Shown piece after piece: positions 6,201-12,901 of a stretch of 21,403 nucleotides of DNA (within the stretch, counting starts at the first letter, position 1; each line of letters starts with the position of its first letter). Source of the DNA: UMGS1590 sp036303105 (GTDB lineage: Bacteria > Bacillota > Peptococcia > Peptococcales > Peptococcaceae). The notes below the pieces were generated by a model that saw nothing but the letters and a program-made list of their open reading frames with translations, was not told where the DNA came from and did no database searches. Location: assembly GCA_036303105.1 (NCBI GenBank), contig JAXJBF010000125.1:1-21403 (forward strand), read 5' to 3'. A program made the position numbers and the translations under genes.

Positions 6201-6986
6201 TCAAAGAGAGAATGCCAGCGGCACTGTTTGCTGCGCCACCCAAAGCCTGAAATGGGCTGCCCGCGGAGGGGTGGCATGCAACTGGTCATAAACGGTGTGA
6301 AAGGCGCGCTGCGGCAGATTGTTTTTCTCACTCAAATGCGCCAGCACCACATGCTTGGTGCGTCCGCCAATGAGATCGCTCAGTGCCTGCGCACAGGTAT
6401 CGTTGGAGAGATGGCCGTGGTCCGAAGCGATGCGTCGCTTGAGCATCGCCGGATAAGGACCGGTGCGCAGCATCTCACGGTCGTGATTGGCCTCTAAAAG
6501 CAGCACATCACTGTCATTCAGCGCTTCCAGGTTGTCGTCGGAAAGACAGCCAGCGTCGGTCAACATACCGATTTTCTTTTCACGCCAGTGAATTTGATAG
6601 CTCACAGGGTCTGCCGCATCGTGGCTGATGCGCGTCCAGCCAATGTCAAAATCAGCCAGCGCCATGCCGTCGCCTTCCAGCGGATGAAACAGGCTCCTGT
6701 CCACCTTGCCAATGACACGCTCCTCCAGCGCATCCAAAGTGCCGGCGGTGCCATACACAGGCAGGTGATAGCGGCGCAAAAGCGGCCCAAGCCCCGCCAC
6801 ATGATCGCGGTGTTCATGGGTGATAAAAATGCCGCGCAGCGCCTCCATGCCGCCGATCTCCTGCTCGTTGACGCCAGCCACCAGCCGCTTCAGGCTGATG
6901 CCGCAGTCGATGAGAAAGGCGCCTTCGTCGCTGGCGAGCACATAACAGTTTCCTTTGCTGCCGCTTGCTAAACTCACAAATTGCAC
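6201..6986 (-). CDS. yycJ: MBL-fold metallohydrolase, WalJ/YycJ family
   Basis: WalJ/YycJ is a cytoplasmic metallo-beta-lactamase-fold protein of the WalRK (YycFG) locus, reported to have nuclease activity and linked to DNA maintenance and cell-wall control. The 261-residue product opens with the family sequence MQFVSLASGSKGNCYVL, has the zinc motif HEHRDH (His57, His59, Asp61, His62; ITHEHRDHVAGLG), a later LTDAGCLSD aspartate block, LLEANHD and LAHLSEKNNLP. A GTG start at 6986 is chosen because a perfect AAGGAGG lies seven bases upstream and the family starts here; an ATG at 7013 would put that site inside the gene. It is the first gene of a probable walJ-htrA operon with a TATAAT box at 7014-7019, transcribed away from the SNF2 gene. 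Confidence 0.9.
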   Translation of the reverse strand: MQFVSLASGSKGNCYVLASDEGAFLIDCGISLKRLVAGVNEQEIGGMEALRGIFITHEHRDHVAGLGPLLRRYHLPVYGTAGTLDALEERVIGKVDRSLFHPLEGDGMALADFDIGWTRISHDAADPVSYQIHWREKKIGMLTDAGCLSDDNLEALNDSDVLLLEANHDREMLRTGPYPAMLKRRIASDHGHLSNDTCAQALSDLIGGRTKHVVLAHLSEKNNLPQRAFHTVYDQLHATPPRAAHFRLWVAQQTVPLAFSL

Positions 6987-7013
6987 CGTTGTTCCTCCTT
7001 CAATTCGTTTCAT

Positions 7014-7019
7014 ATTATA
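7014..7019 (-). promoter_or_regulatory. Predicted -10 box for yycJ-htrA
   Basis: TATAAT on the minus strand lies 27 bases before the GTG start, predicting a very short leader. No good -35 hexamer occurs at 16-18 bases, so the promoter may be weak or activator-dependent. Confidence 0.45.
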
Positions 7020-7196
7020 CGTCGTTATCGATCAAAAATGATGTGTGTCCAGTTACGTTTTATCGAGAAAGTATTAAGATTTTCCCACACTCAACAAAAT
7101 ATTATACCCTTTCAGCGCTGCCTCCACAAGCGCCAGCAGCGGCTGCACACAATGAAAAAATTTTTTCTTTTCAACCGCTGAGACTGACCGCATTTG

Positions 7197-7205
7197 TGAT
7201 ATAAT
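7197..7205 (+). promoter_or_regulatory. Extended -10 promoter of the SNF2 gene
   Basis: TGATATAAT is a perfect extended -10 element (TATAAT at 7200-7205) about 35 bases before the ATG. No clear -35 box is seen, as is usual for extended -10 promoters. AAAGGAGG follows at 7221-7228. The rest of 7020-7196 shows no gene. Confidence 0.6.
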
Positions 7206-7239
7206 AAAAGAATGCACAAAAAAGGAGGCCAACACACTC

Positions 7240-10200
7240 ATGTCGATTCGCGATCTGATTCACGCATACACCCAGGACAAATCGATCATCAGCCAGGGGC
7301 TGGCGCTTTACCAGCTGGGCAAGGTCCAGCACATCAAGATCGATAACATGGATCATATACCAGGCGGCCAATGCACGCTGTCCTATTCCAAAAGCATTCT
7401 CGCCGACGCCGAAGTGGATGGGGAGAACCCCTTCGTCGTCATCCGCGGCGAAGACCTGCTCAACTTCCACTGCTCATGCGGCGGCGACGCCGGCAGCACC
7501 ACCTTCTGCAAACACCTGGTGGCGCTGGTGCGCGCGCTTTCGGACATTCTCATGCCGCCGCGCACCCAGGTTGACCAGCGTGCTGTAACGGCGCTGCTCG
7601 ACCAGTACGAGCCAAAAGTCACCTTTTCGCCAACCGGCAGCGGCAAAGCCACCTCATCATTGGTGACACTGATTCCCCAGCTGGATTTCGACCCCTATAA
7701 GCAATATTTCAGCCTGGAATTCCACATCGCCACCCCGCGCAAAGCCTACGTGCTCAAAAACATTTCTGATTTCTACATGCACCTGCGCCGCGGCGAAACC
7801 GTCACCTATGGCAAGCAGCTCGTGCTCGAGCACAAGCGTGAGAATTTCGACCAGCCAAGCCAGTTTTATCTTGACCTCATTGACAACGCCTTTGAATGGA
7901 TGTGCTACAGCACCAACAAATACATCGGCGACCTGCCAAAAATTGGCCGTTACCTGCGCTTGTCCCACAACCAATTTGACCAGCTGTTCGACCATATCGT
8001 CAAGCATGGCGGTGAAATCAACGCCCGCCGCGCCGGTGGCGACACCATTCGCCTGCATCTCAGCTGTTTCACACCGGAAACAGCGGTGCAAGTGGTTGCC
8101 CGCTCCGGCGATGCCTATCAGCTGGGGATTGTCATGGATGAATTCAACATTCTGTCCAACGCACAAACCAGCTACCTTTACAACGAACGCTTTGTCCTGC
8201 GCCCAAGCGACGGCTACCAGCTCCATGTGCTGCCGTTGATCCGCGCTGCCAAGCAGATGGGCAACGACTTCGTCCTCAATGGCGAACAGCTCACCCGCTT
8301 CATGGCATTGGTAGTGCCTCAGATCAATCCTTATGTAAAACTCGAGATCGATCCTGCTGTGCAGCATGAGCACATGCCCGACGGGCTCACCATCCAGCTC
8401 ACCCTTGACTATCCACAGCGCAACACCATCCGCGGCCGCCTGCGTTTCCGTTATGGCAAGACCGTTTTCAATCCACTGACGCCGGAGGACATCCCATCTC
8501 ATTTGCTGCGCGACATTGATGCCGAAAACAACTTTGCCGCCTTGCTTGACAAGTACCGTTTCTCGGTCAACGAAGACGAATGGCTGCTTGTCGGAGAAGA
8601 AACCATCTACGATTTTCTCCATGAAGGACTGCCGGAAATGATGCCATTGGCTGAAATCGACATCGAAGACACCCTCTCCCGTGTGCGTCCTCGTCAGGCC
8701 ATGGCGCCAAATATGGAGGCCAACGTCACCCACGGTGTGTTGGAGCTAAAGTTTGACGAAAAAGTCTACGGCATGGATGTCTTTTTACAGGTGCTGGCTG
8801 CCTACCGTGCCGGCAAAAAATACATCCGTCTCACCGACGACACCTACATCGACATCATCAACCCACAGGTGCGTGCCGTCAACGACCTGCTCGCTGACTG
8901 CGGCATTACGCCAAAGCAGCTCAGTGAAGATGATACAGTGACCCTGCCGCTTTACCGTGCCCTCACCCTTGATGCTTTCAGCGATGCCGACAGCGGCGTG
9001 CAGTTTGACCGCCGCGAAGCCTTCCGCACCCTCGCCGAAGAAATCGCCGGCGACAACACCGCTACAGAAGCGCCAGTGCCAGCAGGCCTTCAGGCCACCC
9101 TGCGCAGCTATCAGTACACCGGCTATCAATGGCTTGTCCGCCTGGCCCGCCTCGGCTTTGGCGGCATCCTGGCCGATGACATGGGCCTTGGCAAAACCCT
9201 GCAAACCATCGCCTACCTGCTGCACCAGCACGAAGAAAATCCAGCGGCCCGCTCTATCATCGTCATGCCGACCTCCCTCATTTACAACTGGGAAGCCGAG
9301 CTCAAGCGCTTTGCACCAAGCCTGCCTTATCGCATCATCGTCGGCAGCAAAAAAGAGCGCACCGCGCTCCTCACCGACGTGCCACCAGGCACCCTGCTGC
9401 TCACCAGCTATGCCACCCTGCGCCGCGACGCCGCCCTCTACGATGAAATGACCTTCGATTCCATCATTTCTGACGAAGGCCAATACATCAAAAACAGCTA
9501 CACCCAGAACACGCGCAGCCTCAAGAGCCTCAACGGCCTGCATCATTTCTCCCTGACCGGCACCCCGATTGAAAACTCACTCGCCGATCTCTGGAGCATC
9601 ATGGACTTCTGCCTGCCAGGCTATCTCCACAGCTGGCGCGAATTCCGCCATCTGTACGAAATTCCTATCACCCGTTATGAAGACACCGCCCGCCTGGCTC
9701 AGCTCAAGCGCCAGATTGCGCCATTCATTCTGCGACGCATGAAAAACGACGTGCTCACCGAACTGCCCGATAAGATCGACACCGTTCTCTACGCCGAACT
9801 CAGCGAAGAAGAACGCCGCATCTACCACACCCAGCTGGCCCTCAGCCACAAGGCCTTCATCGAAGAAATCGCCGGCCACTCGCTGGCCCAGTCCCGCGTG
9901 CGTGTGCTCACACTGCTCATGCGCCTGCGCCAGGTGTGCTGCTCGCCAGCCCTCTTCCTGGACGGCTTCGACAAGCCATCGGCCAAGCTTTCCCTCTGCC
10001 TCTCGGTTATTGAAGACCGCGCCGCTGCAGGGCATCAAATGCTCGTTTTCAGCCAGTTCACCAGCGTCCTCGACATGATCGCGCCAGAGCTTGACCAGCG
10101 CGGCATCGCCTATGTCACCCTCACTGGCAAAACCAAGAGCCAGGACCGCATGGAACTCGTCAACCGCTTCAACGACGAAAAAATCCCTGTCTTCCTCATC

Positions 10201-10569
10201 TCACTGAAAGCAGGCGGCATTGGGCTCAACCTTACCAGCGCCGACACCGTCATCCATTTTGACCCATGGTGGAACCAAAGCGTGGAAAACCAGGCCACCG
10301 ACCGCACCCACCGCATCGGCCAGAAAAAAAGCGTGCATGTCATCCGCCTTATCACCAAAGACACCATCGAGGAAAAAATCCTCGAGCTCAAAGAGAAAAA
10401 ACAGGCCCTGTCCGACGCCATCATCACCTCTGAAGAAGGCGTCATCTCCCGTCTCACCATGGACGACCTGCACAATCTCTTTGCCCTTGATTACACCGAC
10501 ATGCCAAATCTTGCGCCGGCACCGCGCCCAACGCACAAGCCGTTCATTCTTGAAGACAGCGACGCATAA
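7240..10569 (+). CDS. SWIM zinc-finger SNF2-family helicase-like ATPase
   Basis: The 1109-residue product has the standard layout of bacterial SWIM-SNF2 proteins, which couple ATP hydrolysis to movement on DNA or remodelling of protein-DNA complexes. A SWIM-type zinc finger lies near residues 75-95 (FHCSCGGDAGSTTFCKHLVALVRAL, CxC..CxH). A long middle region follows, then the SNF2 ATPase core. The core has Walker A ADDMGLGKT near residue 647, motif II SDEGQYIKN near 744, motif III LTGTPIENSLADLWS, and C-terminal helicase motifs VFSQFTSVLD, LISLKAGGIGLNLTSAD and DRTHRIGQKK. Motif II reads DEGQ rather than the usual DEAQ. The start has AAAGGAGG 11 bases upstream. It is a single-gene unit between an extended -10 promoter and a terminator. 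Its biological role is not known from the sequence. Confidence 0.93.
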   Translation: MSIRDLIHAYTQDKSIISQGLALYQLGKVQHIKIDNMDHIPGGQCTLSYSKSILADAEVDGENPFVVIRGEDLLNFHCSCGGDAGSTTFCKHLVALVRALSDILMPPRTQVDQRAVTALLDQYEPKVTFSPTGSGKATSSLVTLIPQLDFDPYKQYFSLEFHIATPRKAYVLKNISDFYMHLRRGETVTYGKQLVLEHKRENFDQPSQFYLDLIDNAFEWMCYSTNKYIGDLPKIGRYLRLSHNQFDQLFDHIVKHGGEINARRAGGDTIRLHLSCFTPETAVQVVARSGDAYQLGIVMDEFNILSNAQTSYLYNERFVLRPSDGYQLHVLPLIRAAKQMGNDFVLNGEQLTRFMALVVPQINPYVKLEIDPAVQHEHMPDGLTIQLTLDYPQRNTIRGRLRFRYGKTVFNPLTPEDIPSHLLRDIDAENNFAALLDKYRFSVNEDEWLLVGEETIYDFLHEGLPEMMPLAEIDIEDTLSRVRPRQAMAPNMEANVTHGVLELKFDEKVYGMDVFLQVLAAYRAGKKYIRLTDDTYIDIINPQVRAVNDLLADCGITPKQLSEDDTVTLPLYRALTLDAFSDADSGVQFDRREAFRTLAEEIAGDNTATEAPVPAGLQATLRSYQYTGYQWLVRLARLGFGGILADDMGLGKTLQTIAYLLHQHEENPAARSIIVMPTSLIYNWEAELKRFAPSLPYRIIVGSKKERTALLTDVPPGTLLLTSYATLRRDAALYDEMTFDSIISDEGQYIKNSYTQNTRSLKSLNGLHHFSLTGTPIENSLADLWSIMDFCLPGYLHSWREFRHLYEIPITRYEDTARLAQLKRQIAPFILRRMKNDVLTELPDKIDTVLYAELSEEERRIYHTQLALSHKAFIEEIAGHSLAQSRVRVLTLLMRLRQVCCSPALFLDGFDKPSAKLSLCLSVIEDRAAAGHQMLVFSQFTSVLDMIAPELDQRGIAYVTLTGKTKSQDRMELVNRFNDEKIPVFLISLKAGGIGLNLTSADTVIHFDPWWNQSVENQATDRTHRIGQKKSVHVIRLITKDTIEEKILELKEKKQALSDAIITSEEGVISRLTMDDLHNLFALDYTDMPNLAPAPRPTHKPFILEDSDA

Positions 10570-10570
10570 A

Positions 10571-10608
10571 AAAATGCTCGACAGCCCCAATTGCTGTCGA
10601 GCATTTTT
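10571..10608 (+). terminator. Terminator of the SNF2 gene
   Basis: A 14-base-pair hairpin (10571-10584 with 10594-10607, nine-base loop), whose GC-rich core is ATGCTCGACAG, ends in five T residues (10604-10608). It starts right after the TAA. The opposite strand also ends in a T run, so it may work in both directions. Confidence 0.9.
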
Positions 10609-10613
10609 CATGC

Positions 10614-10651
10614 AAAAAAGACCGAAGCCAATGACAGTGCTTCGGTCTTTT
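10614..10651 (-). terminator. Bidirectional terminator ending the lysis-like cassette
   Basis: AAAAGACCGAAGC (10616-10628) pairs with GCTTCGGTCTTTT (10639-10651) around a ten-base loop. On the minus strand it is followed by six T residues (10614-10619). It lies 12 bases after the stop of the 35-residue cationic ORF. The plus-strand side has four T residues and would back up the SNF2 terminator. Confidence 0.85.
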
Positions 10652-10662
10652 GTCGCCGTTTT

Positions 10663-10770
10663 TTAACCAAAAAAACGTTCTTTTGCGCGTGGCACCACAA
10701 AACGTGCGGCGGTCAATACCACAGCCACTTTTAAAGCCGCACGCAGTGCGCGTTTCAGGAATTTTTTCAT
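10663..10770 (-). CDS. Small cationic amphipathic protein (35 aa), unknown
   Basis: ATG at 10770 opens MKKFLKRALRAALKVAVVLTAARFVVPRAKERFFG followed by TAA. The peptide carries about ten basic residues and one acidic residue, with a hydrophobic middle (ALKVAVVLTAARFVV), so it would bind or cross membranes. A ribosome binding site (GTGAGGG) overlaps the stop codon of the upstream small ORF, which suggests coupled translation, and a strong terminator follows. Small toxins, leaderless bacteriocin-like peptides and small holin-associated proteins share these properties, but no family match can be claimed. It is too short for routine gene finders. That it is a real gene is supported by the ribosome binding site, spacing and terminator; its function is unknown. 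Confidence 0.55.
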   Translation of the reverse strand: MKKFLKRALRAALKVAVVLTAARFVVPRAKERFFG

Positions 10771-10780
10771 CGCAAATCCC

Positions 10781-10888
10781 TCACTTTCTGATCATACGAA
10801 CCAGCAGCGTTACAGCGCCTACTGCCATCAACAGTCCCAATGCGAGATCAATGGCAGAGTTTTTCAAAGATGTTAAGCATTTCAGCAT
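10781..10888 (-). CDS. Small single-span membrane protein (35 aa or longer with a frameshift)
   Basis: From ATG at 10888 the frame reads MLKCLTSLKNSAIDLALGLLMAVGAVTLLVRMIRK, a single hydrophobic span (about residues 12-30) with a basic tail. This is the form of a small holin-like protein or of type I toxin peptides. There is no ribosome binding site before 10888. The frame stays open upstream to 10927 and would add ASKEDKDAYLLH, a sensible hydrophilic N terminus. The well-placed AAAGGAGG and ATG at 10928 are one base out of frame with it. A one-base change just after that ATG would give a 48-residue protein. Either the gene is frameshifted, or it is translated from the internal ATG by coupling to the short ORF 10848-10928. 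Confidence 0.5.
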   Translation of the reverse strand: MLKCLTSLKNSAIDLALGLLMAVGAVTLLVRMIRK

Positions 10889-10928
10889 ATGCAGCAGATA
10901 AGCGTCCTTGTCCTCCTTCGACGCTCAT
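10848..10928 (-). CDS. Short ORF (26 aa) with strong ribosome binding site; leader peptide or frameshifted start
   Basis: ATG at 10928 follows AAAGGAGG at six-base spacing and a good promoter only about 20 bases further upstream. The frame reads MSVEGGQGRLSAAYAEMLNIFEKLCH and then stops. The product looks like no known protein. The neighbouring frame (see 10781-10888) looks more protein-like, so this ORF may be the damaged start of that gene or a short coupling ORF. Confidence 0.35.
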   Translation of the reverse strand: MSVEGGQGRLSAAYAEMLNIFEKLCH

Positions 10929-10952
10929 CCTTCGCCTCCTTTCATTACTACC

Positions 10953-10981
10953 ATAATACCCCAAAATGGTTCTGTTGTCAG
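10953..10981 (-). promoter_or_regulatory. Promoter of the small membrane ORFs
   Basis: CTGACA (10976-10981) and TATTAT (10953-10958) are exactly 17 bases apart on the minus strand, ahead of AAAGGAGG and the ATG at 10928. The same -35 hexamer occurs before the sigma-like gene. It gives the two small ORFs transcription independent of the amidase operon. Confidence 0.6.
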
Positions 10982-11050
10982 CCAATATTTTCGCAAATTT
11001 CTAAATTATGACGAATGTCCTTATTCCATTGCATGTTTGTAGGGATAACC

Positions 11051-11464
11051 CTAATTGCCGCGGGTGGCACCCAAAAACGTTCCCACCAAGCCCAGCAGCC
11101 CCGTGCCCGACAGAAAAAGCGCCTCGCTCGTCGCTCCCTGCATGAGCGTCCACTGGCCAAAGCCAATGGCGAACACCGCCAGCACCATCGTCACCAAAAG
11201 CCCCAGCAAGCGAAACAGCCTGCGCTGTTTGTCGCGCGCCAGCTCGGCTTCCAGCCAGGCTTTGGTATAGCCCGGTGCCACTGTTTCCAACTTTGCCAAA
11301 GCCTCGAGATCTGGCAAAGTCAGAGCATTTTTTGCCTGCACAGGCGCTGCCGCGGAAGCCGTCGGTATTGTTTGCGCACTCGCCTGTGCCACAGCGGTTG
11401 CCACCGCCTCGCCACCAGCGCTGTCACTGCTGGTGGTGTATACCTGTCCCATTTCCATGGTCAT
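11051..11464 (-). CDS. Two-helix membrane protein next to amidase, holin-like candidate
   Basis: The 137-residue product has an Ala/Thr/Ser-rich N-terminal half (VATAVAQASAQTIPTASAAAPVQ), a charged helix (YTKAWLEAELARDKQRRLFRLL) and two predicted membrane spans near the C terminus (LLGLLVTMVLAVFAIGFGQW and ALFLSGTGLLGLVGTFLGATRG). It starts four bases after the amidase stop, with AAAGGAG nine bases before ATG 11464; a second ATG two codons later is possible. Position after a peptidoglycan amidase and two late spans suggest a holin or a membrane partner, but I cannot assign it to a holin family. The longer frame to 11560 runs back through the amidase and is not supported. Confidence 0.7.
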   Translation of the reverse strand: MTMEMGQVYTTSSDSAGGEAVATAVAQASAQTIPTASAAAPVQAKNALTLPDLEALAKLETVAPGYTKAWLEAELARDKQRRLFRLLGLLVTMVLAVFAIGFGQWTLMQGATSEALFLSGTGLLGLVGTFLGATRGN

Positions 11465-11468
11465 CGTC

Positions 11469-12209
11469 TCACGCTCCTTTCGCCCAAATGCGGTGCAGAA
11501 AGACCAGCACTTCTTCGCGCGTCGCTGCGGCGTGGAGGCGCAAATCGCCCTTCTCGTCACCCACGAGAAACTTATTCGCCAATGCCCAGTCCACAGCCTC
11601 CTGCGCCCAGGCCGACGCTGCGTTGTCCAGCACTGGTGCCGCCATGGCCGGCGCTGTCAGCGCCGCACGCACACGCACCACCCCGTCGACAAACGACACC
11701 CAGCCATTGTCACGGTCCAAAATCAGGTGCGGACAATACTTCCCGCTCCACATCTGGTGGGTGTAGAGATCGCTCAGGCCATAGGTCTCCAAAAGCGCCG
11801 CGCACAGGGTCATGGCATTGGCCTCACACTGTTCATAGGGCGCCGTCTCGCAAATCTCCACACTGATCGTGGCGCGGTTGCCCTGGCCGTAGCCATCGCC
11901 AGCATGCCAGCTCATCTCATTGAGGGGCAGCGTCTGCACAATGCGTTCGGCATCCACAAAGAGATGCGCCCCCACATAATAACTGCCATCGTTTTCCACA
12001 TTCTGCAAATAACTGGCATGGGCGCGCGCGTCTGCCGTTGGCGTGGCATTGGCGGTGTTGTGCACCGTCACGCCAATAGGCCCGGCCAATGCCAGCAATG
12101 TGCGCACACAGTGGTTGTCGGTGCCCGTCTGCACAATGCGCCGCTCCACAGGAATGCCGTCAATCGCTTCATCCATAATCAATCCATTCTCTATTGTCAA
12201 TAACTGCAT
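11469..12209 (-). CDS. N-acetylmuramoyl-L-alanine amidase (Amidase_2) with an SLH-like tail
   Basis: The enzyme would cut the bond between N-acetylmuramic acid and the stem peptide of peptidoglycan. The 246-residue product has the zinc amidase fold of the CwlA/XlyA type: VTVHNTANATPTADARAHASYL with the first zinc His at residue 50, MSWHAGDGYGQGNRATISVEICE, and YCPHLILDRDNGW carrying the last ligand. Residues about 195-246 form one SLH-like repeat (WAQEAVDWALANKFLVGDEKG, then TREEVLVFLHRIWA), which may bind the cell-wall polymer. There is no signal peptide, as in phage endolysins that leave through a holin. The start at 12209 has AAAGGAGG eight bases upstream. It sits between DUF2922 and a two-helix membrane protein, with an attenuator-like hairpin before it. 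Confidence 0.88.
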   Translation of the reverse strand: MQLLTIENGLIMDEAIDGIPVERRIVQTGTDNHCVRTLLALAGPIGVTVHNTANATPTADARAHASYLQNVENDGSYYVGAHLFVDAERIVQTLPLNEMSWHAGDGYGQGNRATISVEICETAPYEQCEANAMTLCAALLETYGLSDLYTHQMWSGKYCPHLILDRDNGWVSFVDGVVRVRAALTAPAMAAPVLDNAASAWAQEAVDWALANKFLVGDEKGDLRLHAAATREEVLVFLHRIWAKGA

Positions 12210-12243
12210 GCTGCAGTCCTCCTTTCATGATGGTTTTCAAGAG

Positions 12244-12264
12244 AAAAGAGGGGCTGTGCCCCTC
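12244..12264 (-). terminator. Weak terminator or attenuator between DUF2922 and the amidase
   Basis: GAGGGGC and GCCCCTC (12248-12254 with 12258-12264) form a seven-base-pair stem with a three-base loop, followed on the minus strand by four T residues. The short T run suggests partial termination, lowering expression of the amidase relative to the two DUF genes. Confidence 0.5.
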
Positions 12265-12270
12265 CCTTCA

Positions 12271-12510
12271 TTAAACGTTCTCAGCCTGATCGTCGAACAG
12301 CACCGTCTCCACTTCTTCCACATAGGAAGCCGATGCAGGCGCTGTATAGGCCGCGCCCTTTGCAGTGGCAAAGACTGCGCTGTCGCACATGGCCTGCATT
12401 GCTGCCTTCACGGTGACATCGTCCAGATCCTGCTTCACATCCGACAGGGTCATGCTCGTCTGGCCGCCGCCAGCGGTCGAAAATTCCATCACCAACTTCT
12501 TTTCAGCCAT
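12271..12510 (-). CDS. DUF2922 family protein
   Basis: The 79-residue product begins MAEKKLVMEFSTAGGGQTSMTLSDVKQDLDDVTVKAAMQAM, the usual DUF2922 pattern: a short strand, G-G-x-x-x-x-L-S-D, then a helix for a putative cytoplasmic small protein. The role of the family is unknown. The start at 12510 is set by AAAGGAGGTGA at good spacing. It directly follows DUF1659, a pairing found in many Bacillota, often beside small membrane proteins and amidases, as here. The DUF1659/DUF2922 pair may be a regulatory or structural part of a phage-derived lysis module, but this is inference. Confidence 0.8.
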   Translation of the reverse strand: MAEKKLVMEFSTAGGGQTSMTLSDVKQDLDDVTVKAAMQAMCDSAVFATAKGAAYTAPASASYVEEVETVLFDDQAENV

Positions 12511-12544
12511 GGTCTCACCTCCTTTCTCCATCCTTTCTCACAAC

Positions 12545-12766
12545 TTACTCACTCACCAGCTCACGTTCATCCACACGCACCACACTGGCGCCGCTGATGT
12601 CCAAAAGCCCTGCCACCGCAGACAAGCCCGCATGCAAAGCATCGTTGTCTGCATTCACCACCAGGTCGGAAAACGTGCGGCTGGTCTGACGCAGCTCGCC
12701 TTCCTCCGTCTGCACCTGGAACACCAGCTTGGCCTTCGTCACCTGATTGGCTTCAATCACAGCCAT
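12545..12766 (-). CDS. DUF1659 family protein
   Basis: The 73-residue product MAVIEANQVTKAKLVFQVQTEEGELRQTSRTFSDLVVNADNDAL ends in a hydrophobic helix-strand (GLSAVAGLLDISGASVVRVDERELV). This fits DUF1659 (KLVFQV-T-GE-G-R-TFS-L) and the family length. The function is unknown. The start at 12766 follows AAAGGAGGTG. It is the first gene of the five- to six-gene cassette running down to 10663. The 100 bases upstream (12767-12864) hold no promoter I would defend. Confidence 0.8.
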   Translation of the reverse strand: MAVIEANQVTKAKLVFQVQTEEGELRQTSRTFSDLVVNADNDALHAGLSAVAGLLDISGASVVRVDERELVSE

Positions 12767-12864
12767 GGTCAACACCTCCTTTCTTGTTTGTCGGTGGCTT
12801 ATTGCCCCCTCATAGCTATAAGGAAAAAATCGCCTGTTTGATACCCTGCCTGCTAAAAAAATGC

Positions 12865-12897
12865 AAAAAAAAACAGGCAGCGATCATTTCGCTGCCT
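12865..12897 (-). terminator. Rho-independent terminator of hicB
   Basis: AGGCAGCG (12875-12882) pairs with CGCTGCCT (12890-12897) around a seven-base loop and is followed on the minus strand by one G and nine T residues (12865-12873). It begins four bases after the hicB stop. Confidence 0.92.
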
Positions 12898-12901
12898 ATC
12901 G

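Noticed and set aside
7657..8733. 358-codon minus-strand frame inside the SNF2 gene
   Set aside because: It is a shadow of a conserved 1109-residue protein, with no translation signals.
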